Shown: in pieces, positions 7,593 to 14,075 of the stretch
Numbering within the stretch: the first letter of the stretch is position 1
Layout: each line of letters starts with the position of its first letter
Assembly (NCBI GenBank): GCA_910577215.1
Contig: CAJTMQ010000027.1
Span: forward strand, 1 to 21,203
DNA from: an uncultured Eubacterium sp.
GTDB lineage: Bacteria; Bacillota; Clostridia; Oscillospirales; Acutalibacteraceae
DNA: 21,203 nucleotides
Direction: 5' to 3'
The notes under the pieces: generated by a model
Told to the model about the DNA's origin: nothing
Databases searched by the model: none
Seen by the model: only the letters and a program-made list of their open reading frames with translations
Made by a program: the position numbers and the translations under genes

Positions 7593-8453
7593 TTATTTTA
7601 TAAAAATCTCAGCAATGCCGGTAACAGCAATTATTGCTCCAACCGCAAAATTGTAATATGAAAAATATTTAATATAAGAATCATTTAAAATTGCCTTGAA
7701 AAATTTGGAAATAAAAAATGAAGCTGCACCTGCAATTACTACACCAACAATACCTGTAATAATATTTACATAAGTAACACAATTCACTATTTCAATAATT
7801 CCGCCCACAATCAAAACAGGAACAGATATAATTATAAAAAAACGATAAGCAATATTTTTATTAACCTTGCTGATAATTGCAACAGCAATAATCATTGCTG
7901 ACAGAGAAAGACCTGCAATAGGAATTGATAAAAATACAGCAACAGAGAGAATCAAGACAATCGGGAGTGAAAGCTGTGTGCCCTTTTGCTTTTTCTGCAG
8001 AGTAAAAAATGCAAGCAGAATGATTAAGCCCGTGAATAAAAAGCAGATTCCCTCAAGCAGCAGATTACCGTCATATGAAAATGATTTGAGCAACTGATAT
8101 AAATTTCCTTTTTTGCCCGCAGGTATTAAATAAAACAGCATAAATACATACGGAATAACAGTGTAATACATAAATTTACGTGAATTTTTTGCTGTTTTGA
8201 TATTAAAGTTTTTGTACCACACATCTTTACATGTGTTTACAAACTCCATAAACAAAGAAATAAACACCTTATAAAAAGCAGCCAGTATTCCGATTGCAAT
8301 ACCGATATGTATAAGCCCCGTAAGTTCAGAACAGGAGTCTGAATAACGGGATGAAAAATCGTGGAAAATTGCGGAATGACCACTTTCAGATATTGGAAAA
8401 ATGAATGTCAGAGCCTGTCCTATAGCCTGAAAAATTGCTGTTATAATCGACAA
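7593..8453 (-). CDS. UppP/BacA-like membrane protein lacking the catalytic residues
   Basis: The protein has 286 residues and seven or eight hydrophobic segments. I choose a TTG start at 8453 because a strong GGAGG (8462-8466) lies 8 bases upstream. The resulting N-terminus (MSIITAIFQAIGQALTFIFP) aligns with undecaprenyl-diphosphate phosphatases, and the longer frame to 8513 has no RBS. Motif 1, normally EGxTEFxPISSxGH, reads QALTFIFPISESGH: the two Glu residues (E17 and E21 in E. coli) are Gln and Phe, and S27 is Glu, while the His is kept. Motif 2, normally PGxSRSG, reads AGLSLSA, losing the essential Arg. So the fold is likely UppP but phosphatase activity is doubtful. It lies between the ylzJ-like gene and spoIIIE and shares their operon (9-base gap to spoIIIE). 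A lipid-handling or structural role is inference. Confidence 0.75.
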   Translation of the reverse strand: MSIITAIFQAIGQALTFIFPISESGHSAIFHDFSSRYSDSCSELTGLIHIGIAIGILAAFYKVFISLFMEFVNTCKDVWYKNFNIKTAKNSRKFMYYTVIPYVFMLFYLIPAGKKGNLYQLLKSFSYDGNLLLEGICFLFTGLIILLAFFTLQKKQKGTQLSLPIVLILSVAVFLSIPIAGLSLSAMIIAVAIISKVNKNIAYRFFIIISVPVLIVGGIIEIVNCVTYVNIITGIVGVVIAGAASFFISKFFKAILNDSYIKYFSYYNFAVGAIIAVTGIAEIFIK

Positions 8454-8601
8454 AATTTTTACCTCCGAACATTGATGCATTATCAATGTAATAACCCTTG
8501 CACAAATAATCATAAGGATTACTCGATCGCAAAGAATTTGTGGCTTTTATTGAGCTTTCATCATATAAAACATCTGCTTCATTAATTATTGACCAGAACA
8601 T
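8386..8601 (-). CDS. YlzJ-like small protein
   Basis: The protein has 71 residues, starting at ATG 8601 inside the last codons of the tepA-like gene (16-base overlap), with GAGG about 10 bases upstream. Residues 26-40 (SSNPYDYLCKGYYID) resemble the DPxDYL signature of the YlzJ-like family. In Bacillus, ylzJ also lies between tepA and spoIIIE, so position and sequence agree. Its function is unknown. Its 3' end overlaps the UppP-like gene by 68 bases and contains that gene's ribosome binding site, which makes the two coupled. The C-terminal 20 residues lie in this overlap and may not be conserved. The family call is from memory of the motif and synteny, so it is moderate. Confidence 0.7.
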   Translation of the reverse strand: MFWSIINEADVLYDESSIKATNSLRSSNPYDYLCKGYYIDNASMFGGKNFVDYNSNFSGYRTGSDIHFSNI

Positions 8602-9293
8602 TCTGCATTTTCCTCTTCAATCGTTTTATTAAGAAATTCAAGGGCATTTGAGAGCCCGCCAAGCTCATCAATAAGACCGCTCTGAACAGCACCATCACCG
8701 TCAAGCACAGTGCCGACATCCATAATAAGCTCCCCTGTTTTCATCATAAGGCTTCTGAAATCCTCAGCAGAAATTTTTGAATTGGTTTCAACAAAATTAA
8801 CAATTCGATCCTGCATTTTCTCAAAATAGGACAAGGTTTGCGGAACACCGAGCACAAGACCGTTTAATCGTACGGGATGAACAGTCATTGTAGCACTTGG
8901 AACGATGAAACTCTTTCTGCATGATACTGCAAGCGGAACACCGATTGAATGACCTCCTCCAAGCACAAGTGATGCCGTAGGCGTTTTCATTGTTGAAAGC
9001 AGTTCAGCAATGGCAAGACCTGCCTCAACATCTCCGCCTACTGTATTGAGAATAATTAAAAGCCCCTCTATTTCCTTGCTTTCTTCAATAGCAACAAGCT
9101 GAGGAATCACATGCTCATACTTAGTTGTTTTATTCTGGCTTGGCAAAATATAATGCCCTTCAATCTGCCCTATTATAGTAAGACAGTGAATAAAATGACC
9201 GTTTTTTTCCACAGTAATTGAACCTGTTTCAAAATCACTTGCCGCAGATGTTTCTTCTTCTGTATTTTTATTTTGGTTTTCATTTTCAGACAC
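8586..9293 (-). CDS. tepA: TepA-like ClpP-family serine protease
   Basis: The protein has 235 residues from a GTG start at 9293, with AAGGAAG 7 bases upstream. After a low-complexity acidic N-terminus (1-30) comes a ClpP/crotonase-fold domain. The nucleophile is Ser 116 in GGGHSIGVPLA and the catalytic His is 139 in MTVHPVRLNG. The oxyanion-loop-like NTVGGDVEAG is at about 83-92. These motifs and the phrase VLGVPQTLSYF match the Bacillus TepA (YmfB) group, described as translocation-enhancing and as degrading signal-peptide or spore-related substrates. It is a solitary ClpP relative with no ATPase partner nearby. It is the first gene of the operon that leads to spoIIIE and comFC, and its promoter lies 45-75 bases upstream. 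Confidence 0.9.
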   Translation of the reverse strand: MSENENQNKNTEEETSAASDFETGSITVEKNGHFIHCLTIIGQIEGHYILPSQNKTTKYEHVIPQLVAIEESKEIEGLLIILNTVGGDVEAGLAIAELLSTMKTPTASLVLGGGHSIGVPLAVSCRKSFIVPSATMTVHPVRLNGLVLGVPQTLSYFEKMQDRIVNFVETNSKISAEDFRSLMMKTGELIMDVGTVLDGDGAVQSGLIDELGGLSNALEFLNKTIEEENAECSGQ

Positions 9294-9338
9294 AATAACA
9301 CTTCCTTTTGTGTTTATTATGCCCTGAATGACTGATAT

Positions 9339-9368
9339 ATTATATCACATTCAATCAACTAATTTCAA
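9339..9368 (-). promoter_or_regulatory. Promoter of the tepA-ylzJ-spoIIIE-comFC operon
   Basis: On the minus strand TTGAAA (9363-9368) and a perfect TATAAT (9339-9344) are 18 bases apart, with an extended -10 (TGATATAAT). It diverges from the aconitase promoter. Its -35 overlaps the small inverted repeat TTTCAAC/GTTAAA at 9363-9379. Confidence 0.7.
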
Positions 9369-9380
9369 CAAAATGTTAAA

Positions 9381-9411
9381 TTATATAATATTTTAAGATA
9401 TTATTATATAA
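9381..9411. repeat. AT-rich inverted repeat between divergent promoters
   Basis: TTATATAATA (9381-9390) is repeated in inverted form as TATTATATAA (9402-9411) around an 11-base loop. It consists only of A and T apart from one G in the loop, so it may be a chance product of composition. Confidence 0.4.
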
Positions 9412-9429
9412 AATGCTAATTTTAGCATT
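9412..9429. promoter_or_regulatory. 18-bp palindrome, candidate operator
   Basis: AATGCTAA TT TTAGCATT is a perfect inverted repeat with 8-base arms and a 2-base centre. It ends six bases before the -35 of the aconitase promoter, at about -50 from the expected start of transcription. A dimeric regulator site is the natural reading. It matches no operator I recognise and is unlike the Rex consensus. Confidence 0.55.
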
Positions 9430-9435
9430 AAAACA

Positions 9436-9464
9436 TTGACACAAGTTAAACAATATTATAAAAT
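9436..9464 (+). promoter_or_regulatory. Promoter of acn-icd-rex with a Rex-like operator
   Basis: A perfect TTGACA (9436-9441) and TAAAAT (9459-9464) are 17 bases apart. Sequence 9436-9453 (TTGACACAAGTTAAACAA) agrees with the clostridial Rex consensus TTGTTAA-N4-TTAACAA at 10 of 14 fixed positions, 6 of 7 in the right half. It overlaps the -35 and spacer, where a repressor would block polymerase. The promoter call is good; the Rex site is a suggestion. Confidence 0.65.
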
Positions 9465-9503
9465 AGATTGACAATTTTTATAACAACTCTGGAGGAAAAA
9501 AGT

Positions 9504-11441
9504 ATGGGACTTACACTTGCACAAAAACTTATTAAGGCTCATCTTGTTGAGGGAGAAATGATTGCGGGCGAAGAAATCGGGCTTCGCATAGACCAGACTC
9601 TTACACAGGATGCCACAGGTACAATGGCCTACCTTGAATTTGAAGCAATGGGTGTTGACCGTGTTAAAACCGAAAAAAGCGTTGCTTACATAGATCACAA
9701 CACTTTACAAACAGGCTTTGAAAATGCAGACGATCACCGCTACATTCAGACTGTAACAAAAAAACACGGAATTTATTTTTCAAGACCCGGTAACGGCATA
9801 TGTCATCAGGTTCATCTTGAAAGATTCGGTATTCCGGGAAAAACCCTTATCGGTTCAGACAGCCACACGCCGACAGGCGGCGGTATCGGAATGCTTGCAA
9901 TGGGTGCAGGCGGACTTGATGTTGCTGTTGCCATGGGCGGCGGTACATATTATATTCCAATGCCTAAAATGACAAGAATCAATCTTCACGGCTATCTTAA
10001 ACCTTGGGTTTCAGCTAAGGATATTATTCTTGAGGTTTTAAGAATAATGAGCGTTAAGGGCGGTGTCGGCAAAATTATTGAATACGGCGGAGACGGTGTT
10101 AAAACGTTATCTGTTCCCGAGCGTGCTACAATTACCAATATGGGTGCAGAGCTTGGAGCAACAACATCTATCTTCCCTTCTGATGAAATTACGCTTGCCT
10201 TTCTCAAGGCTCAGGGCAGAGAAAATGACTGGACAGAGATATTGCCTGATGCAGATGCTGAATACGATGAGATTATAGATATTGATTTATGCTCACTGGT
10301 TCCTATGGCTGCATGCCCTCATATGCCTGATCAGGTTAAAACAACTGATGAAATCGGAAGAATTAAGGTTGATCAGGTAGCTATCGGCTCCTGCACAAAC
10401 TCATCATTCGTTGATATGATGAAGGTTGCAGAAATTCTTAAAGGCAAAACAATTGCACCTACCGTTTCACTCTGCATTGCTCCGGGATCAAAACAGGTGC
10501 TTAATATGCTTGCTTTAAACGGTGCACTTTCAGATATGATTAACGCCGGTGCAAGAATTCTTGAATCTGCCTGCGGTCCATGCATCGGTATGGGTCAGAG
10601 CCCCAATTCAAAGGGCGTTTCACTTCGTACTTTCAACAGAAACTTTGAAGGAAGAAGCGGCACAAAGGATGCAGGAATTTATCTTGTATCACCTGAGGTT
10701 GCAGCTGCTTCTGCACTTACAGGCTATCTTACGGATCCAAGAGAGCTTGGTGACGCACCTAACGTTACAATGCCTGAGAAATTCATTGTTAACGATAATA
10801 TGATTGAGGCACCTGCTTCTGAGGATGAAGCAAAGAATGTTGAGGTTCTCCGCGGACCAAACATCAAGCCTTTCCCGAAAACAGAGGCTCTTCCTGAAGA
10901 AATCACTGCAAAGGTTGTTCTTAAGGTTGAAGATAACATTACAACAGACCACATTATGCCTGCAGGTGCTAAAATTCTGCCTTACCGTTCAAACATCCCT
11001 CACCTTTCACAGTATTGCTTTGCTGTTTGTGATGAATCTTTCCCCGAAAGAATTAAAGCCGAGGGAAAAGGATTTATTGTCGGCGGTGCCAACTACGGTC
11101 AGGGCTCAAGCCGTGAACACGCTGCTCTTGTTCCGCTTTATCTCGGAGTGAAGGCTGTTATAACAAAGAGCTTCGCAAGAATTCACGTTGCTAATCTTGT
11201 TAATGCAGGAATTCTTCCTTTCACATTCAAAAATGAATCTGATTATGATAAAATCTCTCAGATGGATGAGCTTTCACTTCCGTCAATCAGAGATTGCATA
11301 AAAAACAACAAAACAGTTGTTCTTAAAAATCTCACCAAAGGAGAAGAATATGAGCTTGATTCTTCTCACCTTTCAGCACGCCAGAGAGATATGTTGCTTT
11401 GCGGCGGACTGCTTGATTACACAAGAGAAATGAATAAATAA
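9504..11441 (+). CDS. acn: Aconitate hydratase (aconitase)
   Basis: Aconitase interconverts citrate and isocitrate through a 4Fe-4S cluster in the cytoplasm. The protein has 645 residues from ATG 9504, which has GGAGG 8 bases upstream; a TTG at 9468 would add 12 residues but has no RBS. The cluster cysteines are visible: C297 in GSCTNSS, and C357 and C360 in ACGPCIGMG. Other motifs are GSDSHTPTGGGIGMLAMG (118-135) and, in the C-terminal swivel domain, NYGQGSSREHAALVPLYLG. At about 645 residues it belongs to the shorter aconitases of anaerobic Firmicutes and not the roughly 900-residue AcnA. It heads an operon with isocitrate dehydrogenase and rex. Together with the next gene it gives the oxidative branch to 2-oxoglutarate for glutamate synthesis. 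Citrate synthase is not in the window. Confidence 0.95.
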   Translation: MGLTLAQKLIKAHLVEGEMIAGEEIGLRIDQTLTQDATGTMAYLEFEAMGVDRVKTEKSVAYIDHNTLQTGFENADDHRYIQTVTKKHGIYFSRPGNGICHQVHLERFGIPGKTLIGSDSHTPTGGGIGMLAMGAGGLDVAVAMGGGTYYIPMPKMTRINLHGYLKPWVSAKDIILEVLRIMSVKGGVGKIIEYGGDGVKTLSVPERATITNMGAELGATTSIFPSDEITLAFLKAQGRENDWTEILPDADAEYDEIIDIDLCSLVPMAACPHMPDQVKTTDEIGRIKVDQVAIGSCTNSSFVDMMKVAEILKGKTIAPTVSLCIAPGSKQVLNMLALNGALSDMINAGARILESACGPCIGMGQSPNSKGVSLRTFNRNFEGRSGTKDAGIYLVSPEVAAASALTGYLTDPRELGDAPNVTMPEKFIVNDNMIEAPASEDEAKNVEVLRGPNIKPFPKTEALPEEITAKVVLKVEDNITTDHIMPAGAKILPYRSNIPHLSQYCFAVCDESFPERIKAEGKGFIVGGANYGQGSSREHAALVPLYLGVKAVITKSFARIHVANLVNAGILPFTFKNESDYDKISQMDELSLPSIRDCIKNNKTVVLKNLTKGEEYELDSSHLSARQRDMLLCGGLLDYTREMNK

Positions 11442-11463
11442 TTATATTAGGAGATATATTGCT

Positions 11464-12645
11464 ATGATTAATGAAAACGATAAATTAGCTATTGATGAAG
11501 CTGTTGAAAAATTCCGTTCACTTATGCAAGGTCAGCTTGAGCGCGCAAAGAAAATCAAAGAGGATAAGGATTTCATTGATTTTGATAAGCTTGATACGAT
11601 TGTTATCGGCATATGCGGCGGTGACGGTATCGGCCCTGTAATCACTAAAGAAAGCGAAAGAGTTCTCGCATTCCTTCTCAAGGATGAGGTTGCAAGCGGA
11701 AAGGTTCAGTTTAAGGAAATTGACGGTCTTACAATTGAAAACAGAGCTGCATGCCTTAAGGCTATTCCTGATGATGTGCTTGCGGAGCTTAAAAAGTGCC
11801 ACGTTATCCTTAAAGGCCCTACAACCACACCTCGTCAGGGTGACGGATGGCCTAATGTTGAATCCGCAAATGTTGCTATGAGAAAAGAGCTTGACCTTTT
11901 TGCCAATATGCGCCCTGTTAAGGTTCCTGAAGAAGGTATTGACTGGACTTTCTTCCGTGAAAACACAGAGGGCGGCTATGCAGTAGGCTCATACGGTGTG
12001 AATATCACAGATGATCTTGCTGTTGACTTTACCGTAGCAACACAGGAGGGCTGTGACAGAATTGCCCGCCTTGCTTATGACTACGCTAAGAAAAATAACA
12101 AGGGCAAGGTTTCAATAATCACAAAGGCAAACATTATCAAAACAACAGACGGTAAATTCCTTAACACTGCCAAGAAAATCGGCGAGGCTTACCCTGATAT
12201 TGTTACAGATGACTGGTACATTGATATTACAACCGCAAAGCTCATTGACCCTATGAGAAGAAAGGATTTCAAAGTATTTGTTCTTCCTAATCTTTATGGT
12301 GATATTATTACTGACGAAGCCGCAGAATTCCAGGGCGGTGTAGGCACAGCCGGTTCTGCAAACATCGGTAAGCATTATGCAATGTTTGAGGCTATTCACG
12401 GCTCAGCACCAAGAATGATTTCAGAAGGCAGAGGCCAGTTTGCAGATCCTTGCAGTATGCTTCGTGCATCGGTAATGCTTCTTTCACATATCGGCTATCA
12501 GGATAAGGCAAATGCGCTTGAGGCTGCACTTGATAAGTGTATGTTTGAAGAAAAGAAGCTTACTATCACAGGAAGAGATACAGGCTGCACCTGTCAGGAG
12601 TTCGGCGATTATGTTATGGAAACAATCACTGAAATGACAAAATAA
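11464..12645 (+). CDS. icd: Isocitrate dehydrogenase (isocitrate/isopropylmalate dehydrogenase family)
   Basis: The enzyme oxidatively decarboxylates isocitrate to 2-oxoglutarate. The protein has 393 residues, starting 22 bases after the aconitase stop with AGGAGA upstream. Substrate-binding residues are in place: ESANVAMRKELDLFANMRPV (Ser, Asn and Arg positions of the isocitrate site), then ENTEGGYAVG, the catalytic Lys in SIITKANIIKTTDGKF, and metal-binding Asp residues in DITTAKLIDPMRR and GDIITDEAAEFQGG. The adenine-binding stretch is HGSAPRMISEGRG. It lacks the KY pair of NADP-type enzymes, so NAD+ may be the cofactor, but I would not rely on this. Isopropylmalate or homoisocitrate dehydrogenase is less likely because of the neighbouring aconitase. 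Confidence 0.9.
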   Translation: MINENDKLAIDEAVEKFRSLMQGQLERAKKIKEDKDFIDFDKLDTIVIGICGGDGIGPVITKESERVLAFLLKDEVASGKVQFKEIDGLTIENRAACLKAIPDDVLAELKKCHVILKGPTTTPRQGDGWPNVESANVAMRKELDLFANMRPVKVPEEGIDWTFFRENTEGGYAVGSYGVNITDDLAVDFTVATQEGCDRIARLAYDYAKKNNKGKVSIITKANIIKTTDGKFLNTAKKIGEAYPDIVTDDWYIDITTAKLIDPMRRKDFKVFVLPNLYGDIITDEAAEFQGGVGTAGSANIGKHYAMFEAIHGSAPRMISEGRGQFADPCSMLRASVMLLSHIGYQDKANALEAALDKCMFEEKKLTITGRDTGCTCQEFGDYVMETITEMTK

Positions 12646-12684
12646 ATCTGTACTTTGCCAATTTATTATAAGAGGTAAAAAATT

Positions 12685-13338
12685 ATGGATAAAAAAGAGG
12701 AAATTTCCATTTCAGTAATAAAGCGTCTTCCCCGCTATTACCGCTTTTTGCAAAGCCTTAAAGAAAACGGTATTATAAGAATAAGCTCAAAGGAACTTGC
12801 AAACAGAATGGGTCTCACCGCTTCTCAGATCCGCCATGATTTTAACTGCTTCGGCGGCTTCGGGCAGCAGGGTTACGGTTACAATGTGCCGGAATTACAT
12901 AGTAAAATCGGTGAAATTCTGGGAGTCGGCATTGAACGCAAAACCATTCTTATAGGTGCAGGAAATTTAGGAAAGGCTGTTTGCAATAAGATTTTCGGTG
13001 TAAACAGCGGCTTTAAGCTTATAGGTATTTTTGATAAGAATGAAGCTTTATGCGGAAATATGATTAAAGGCATTCCTGTAAGAAATGTTGATTACATAGA
13101 AAATTTCTGCATTGACAATAGACCTGTGTGTGCTGTTATATGTATTCCTTCAAATGATATGAAAGAATTAACTGACTTACTGATAAATCTCGGAATCAAA
13201 AGCTTCTGGAATTTCAGTAATTATGACATTGCAATGGCTCATCCTGATGTGCTTGTTGAAAATGTTCATTTAACGGACAGCTTAATGACACTTGGTTATC
13301 TTACATCTGCTATGGATGATGAATGCACGGAGGAATAA
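12685..13338 (+). CDS. rex: Redox-sensing transcriptional repressor Rex
   Basis: Rex dimers bind operators of fermentation and respiration genes and release them when NADH is high. The protein has 217 residues. It has an N-terminal winged helix (about 10-70, RLPRYYRFLQSL, ISSKELANRMGLTASQIRHD, FGGFGQQGYGYNV) and a Rossmann domain with the nucleotide-binding loop GAGNLG (91-96), followed by a domain-swapped C-terminal helix. The ATG has AGAGG 8-9 bases upstream. It lies 39 bases after icd on the same strand, so it is probably transcribed with acn and icd. A Rex-like sequence on that promoter would allow autoregulation. Nearby ldh and ackA are typical functional partners, but I see no Rex site upstream of either. 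Confidence 0.96.
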   Translation: MDKKEEISISVIKRLPRYYRFLQSLKENGIIRISSKELANRMGLTASQIRHDFNCFGGFGQQGYGYNVPELHSKIGEILGVGIERKTILIGAGNLGKAVCNKIFGVNSGFKLIGIFDKNEALCGNMIKGIPVRNVDYIENFCIDNRPVCAVICIPSNDMKELTDLLINLGIKSFWNFSNYDIAMAHPDVLVENVHLTDSLMTLGYLTSAMDDECTEE

Positions 13339-13341
13339 GCA

Positions 13342-14025
13342 GTGATAAGAGTTAGTACAAAAGAAATCATTGATATACTTCCATATGGAGACGGAAAAGC
13401 AATTTTAGTTGAAAAAGTGCCATTGGCAAATTTATCAAAATTCAAAGCATCCTACAGCGTAATTGACTTTGAAAACAGCACTAAAAATGTTCTCACCAAG
13501 AATGCATATCTGCTGAAAAAATTCGGTGCTTCCTTTAAGACCATCAGCGAAACCATACCCAATTTTGTTCAATGCGATGCCGCTTTGCTTTATGACAGAC
13601 GTGTGCTTGTTATATATCCAAACGGCGAAGCAGGTATTTTCGACCGTGAGGGCGAGCTTTCATGGAGCGGATATTTTAAATATCACGATGAAATCGTTTA
13701 CGGACTGGCTCTTGAGGGAAAGTATTTCTGGACTATCTGTCCCACTGAAAACTGTGTTATCCGCTACTCCTGCCAAACAATGCAGGTTGATCTAAGAATA
13801 GGCGGAAAGGATGCAACAACATTTGTTAACCCAACACATATTTCCTTTGATGACGGTGACATTTATGTTTGCTCGGGCGGAAACAAGGTAAGGCGGATTG
13901 ACGGCTCAAATCTTACCGTTTCAGATCATTTAACTTTTGATGAAAGTGTTAAACAGTATCACAGATTCGGCAAAAATTCTATTGCTGTTCTTACCAGCGG
14001 TACATATCTGATTGAGGAAAAATAA
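13342..14025 (+). CDS. Conserved-looking protein of unknown function, coupled to rex
   Basis: The protein has 227 residues, starting at GTG 13342 with GGAGG 8 bases upstream, inside the last codons of rex (3 bases between the rex stop and this start). I do not recognise a family. It has no signal peptide or membrane segment and is rich in beta-strand-like repeats with aromatic and Gly turns (for example VLVIYPNGEAGIFDREGELS, GDIYVCSGGNKVRRIDGSN). This suggests a small beta-propeller-like fold with strand pairs of about 40 residues. Tight coupling to rex and placement before the operon terminator suggest a role tied to redox control or TCA enzymes, but this is inference. No catalytic motif is evident. 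Confidence 0.8.
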   Translation: MIRVSTKEIIDILPYGDGKAILVEKVPLANLSKFKASYSVIDFENSTKNVLTKNAYLLKKFGASFKTISETIPNFVQCDAALLYDRRVLVIYPNGEAGIFDREGELSWSGYFKYHDEIVYGLALEGKYFWTICPTENCVIRYSCQTMQVDLRIGGKDATTFVNPTHISFDDGDIYVCSGGNKVRRIDGSNLTVSDHLTFDESVKQYHRFGKNSIAVLTSGTYLIEEK

Positions 14026-14042
14026 AGTAAAACATAAATTAT

Positions 14043-14075
14043 GGCTCTGTACTAAGTACAGAGCCGTTTTATTTT
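14043..14075 (+). terminator. Intrinsic terminator of acn-icd-rex operon (possibly bidirectional)
   Basis: GGCTCTGTAC / GTACAGAGCC (14043-14052 and 14056-14065, loop TAA) is followed by GTTTTATTTTTAT, a strong terminator for the plus strand. The convergent ldh gene ends at 14075, so the same stem probably also stops ldh transcripts, although the T-run on that side is weaker. Confidence 0.85.

Noticed and set aside
9363..9379. Inverted repeat TTTCAAC/GTTAAA as a Rex operator for the tepA operon
   Set aside because: Half-sites are in the opposite order to the Rex consensus and one arm is imperfect; it is more likely due to AT-rich composition.
9468..9503. Earlier TTG start for aconitase
   Set aside because: It has no RBS and starts inside the promoter leader, while ATG 9504 has GGAGG at 8 bases and begins like other aconitases.
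10804..11151. 115-codon plus-strand frame inside aconitase
   Set aside because: It is an alternate frame of a strongly supported gene, Leu/Arg-rich and without an RBS.
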